Shown: in pieces, positions 62,724 through 64,000 of the stretch | How the letters are laid out: each line of letters starts with the position of its first letter | How positions within the stretch are numbered: the first letter of the stretch is position 1 | NCBI RefSeq assembly: GCF_000972845.2 | Contig: NC_040018.1 | Coordinates: 2,151,632 to 2,215,631, forward strand | Length of the DNA stretch: 64,000 bases | Source: Larimichthys crocea | Lineage: Eukaryota; Chordata; Actinopteri; Sciaenidae | Reading direction: 5' to 3' | Made by a program: the position numbers and the translations under genes | The notes under the pieces: model-generated | The model's database searches: none | Told to the model about the DNA's origin: nothing | What the model saw: only the letters and a program-made list of their open reading frames with translations

Positions 62724-64000
62724 GTGATACACTTGACCTTCACCGACATTTTGTTTTTGTTGGTTGCCGCTAATTGTACAATACCAACTGATACGATACT
62801 ACATATCGTACGATACGATATTATATATTTTGTAGTGCTTGTTGTAATTCAGTTTCTTTATATTGTAATTCTACTACTGATACTTTTCTCTAGTCTGTTC
62901 ATGCGACACCTCGAGGAGGGATCCCTCCTCTGCTGATCTTCCTGAGGTTTCTCACATTTTGTTGTTCTTGTCCAGTTTAAGGGTCAGACGTAGAGGATGT
63001 TGCATGCTGTGCAGATTATAAAAGCCTCTGAGACTGCGGCTATGTACGCTCACAGCTACTTCATGGATACATCTACACTATCTAATGTGATCCAATATAA
63101 CAACTCAGCCATGTATTCTACTTTTATAGACATTACCATTGCAGGACTCCACCTCTTTATAAATGTGGGTCTTTGCAGCCTTATCATATACATAACTTGT
63201 AATAAACTTATACAGTTTCTATATTTCTGAACCCAGATGTTATGTGTAGGTGGTTCAGGTTTCAATCATCTCATTGTGATACATTTAATAGCAGCTCTCA
63301 GGAGTATTTGTAACAAATAGATTTTGGCTCTACCCTCAGAGCCTTCAGGGATTGAACCAAGAGGAGGAAAACCTTTGGGTCTTTGGGGATGTCTTAATGA
63401 AACACTTCTCTCAGGACGTCCTTTGAAAGATTACTCAGCTTTGGACATGAGCAGAAAATATAAGTGTGGTTTCCATTTTTTGGTCCACTTTTATCTGAAG
63501 TGATCAGGGCTCACTTGCTGCCCACTTTGAGTCCAGAAGTATCTCATTATAACTTTCCATCTCCCTCCAAGCTTTTCATGGCAGGACCTATTGTATTTCA
63601 TGATAGATTGTACAGGTCTATCTCATGAAGTGGCCGGTAAGTGTAGATAAACTTGACTGGAGATACATAACAAACAGACCGATAGAAGTAAATTCACTAG
63701 TAAAATAATGTCCAGCTTTAAATATCCGTCAGGTCTTGCAGTTCAGCTGTGATAATGCAGATAAAACAAGCCATTAATCTTGAAAAAAACATGTTTAGGA
63801 TGCTTTTCTGTGAGGGCCCATCATTCTTTGAATGCCTCAGCTGAACTCTGACCCTACTACCTCTTCAACTTTGATCTTGTGATTCTCTCAATAGGTTTCA
63901 GACTCACATGATTCCCAAAAAAGTACTATTTCCATTCTGTTTTGCGTAAGCTATATTTAACAAACTGCCTAATCCTTTATTTTGGATTAGCTGCAGCGCT
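62724..64000. other. abhd2 intron running off the right edge
   Basis: From the donor GGAG|GTGATA onward no further abhd2 exon is recognised. Around 62780-62830 lies a run of ATACGATA-type short palindromes (gatacgatactacatatcgt, then acgatacgatattatat). Confidence 0.5.

Overview
This is vertebrate, almost certainly ray-finned (teleost) fish, chromosomal DNA. The genes are split into short exons with GT..AG introns, and they encode orthologues of vertebrate genes. The spaces between them are littered with repeat types characteristic of teleosts (Rex3/RTE-like and other non-LTR tails, hAT elements, MITEs, long GATA arrays). No bacterial or organellar features, CRISPR arrays, rRNA or tRNA genes were seen. 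All exon boundaries given here were read by eye from splice sites, reading phase and remembered family similarity. No alignment was run.

Layout, left to right: slc30a4 (zinc transporter ZnT4, minus strand, six coding exons, last exon off the left edge); a 1.5 kb hAT-type element packed with other repeats, sitting between two divergent promoters; bloc1s6 (pallidin, plus strand, complete); an 8.6 kb repeat-rich gap; nmrk2 (nicotinamide riboside kinase, minus, complete, seven coding exons); a 6.4 kb gap with a triplicated minisatellite, GATA array and L1-like relic; a small plus-strand gene encoding two Cys/His modules and a C-terminal BESS-like motif; hapln3 (link protein, minus, complete); mfge8 (three EGF and two discoidin domains with an RGD, minus, complete, ten coding exons); and the 5' part of abhd2 (plus strand, cut by the right edge).

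The order slc30a4-bloc1s6 and hapln3-mfge8-abhd2 matches two linked gene groups that in human both lie on chromosome 15, so this looks like a conserved block. The genes do not form one pathway. hapln3 and mfge8 are both secreted matrix or adhesion proteins, slc30a4 acts in vesicular zinc loading, and bloc1s6 acts in lysosome-related organelle biogenesis.

The most notable observations are: an apparently poorly described Cys/His plus BESS gene at 33.4-35.3 kb with a TCTCGCGAGA promoter element; a solo LTR with a perfect 5 bp target duplication in a bloc1s6 intron; twin MITF-type E-boxes at the bloc1s6 promoter; a hAT element abutting the slc30a4 promoter and carrying a nested foldback element; back-to-back poly(A) signals serving convergent genes; and large direct repeats in an mfge8 intron.
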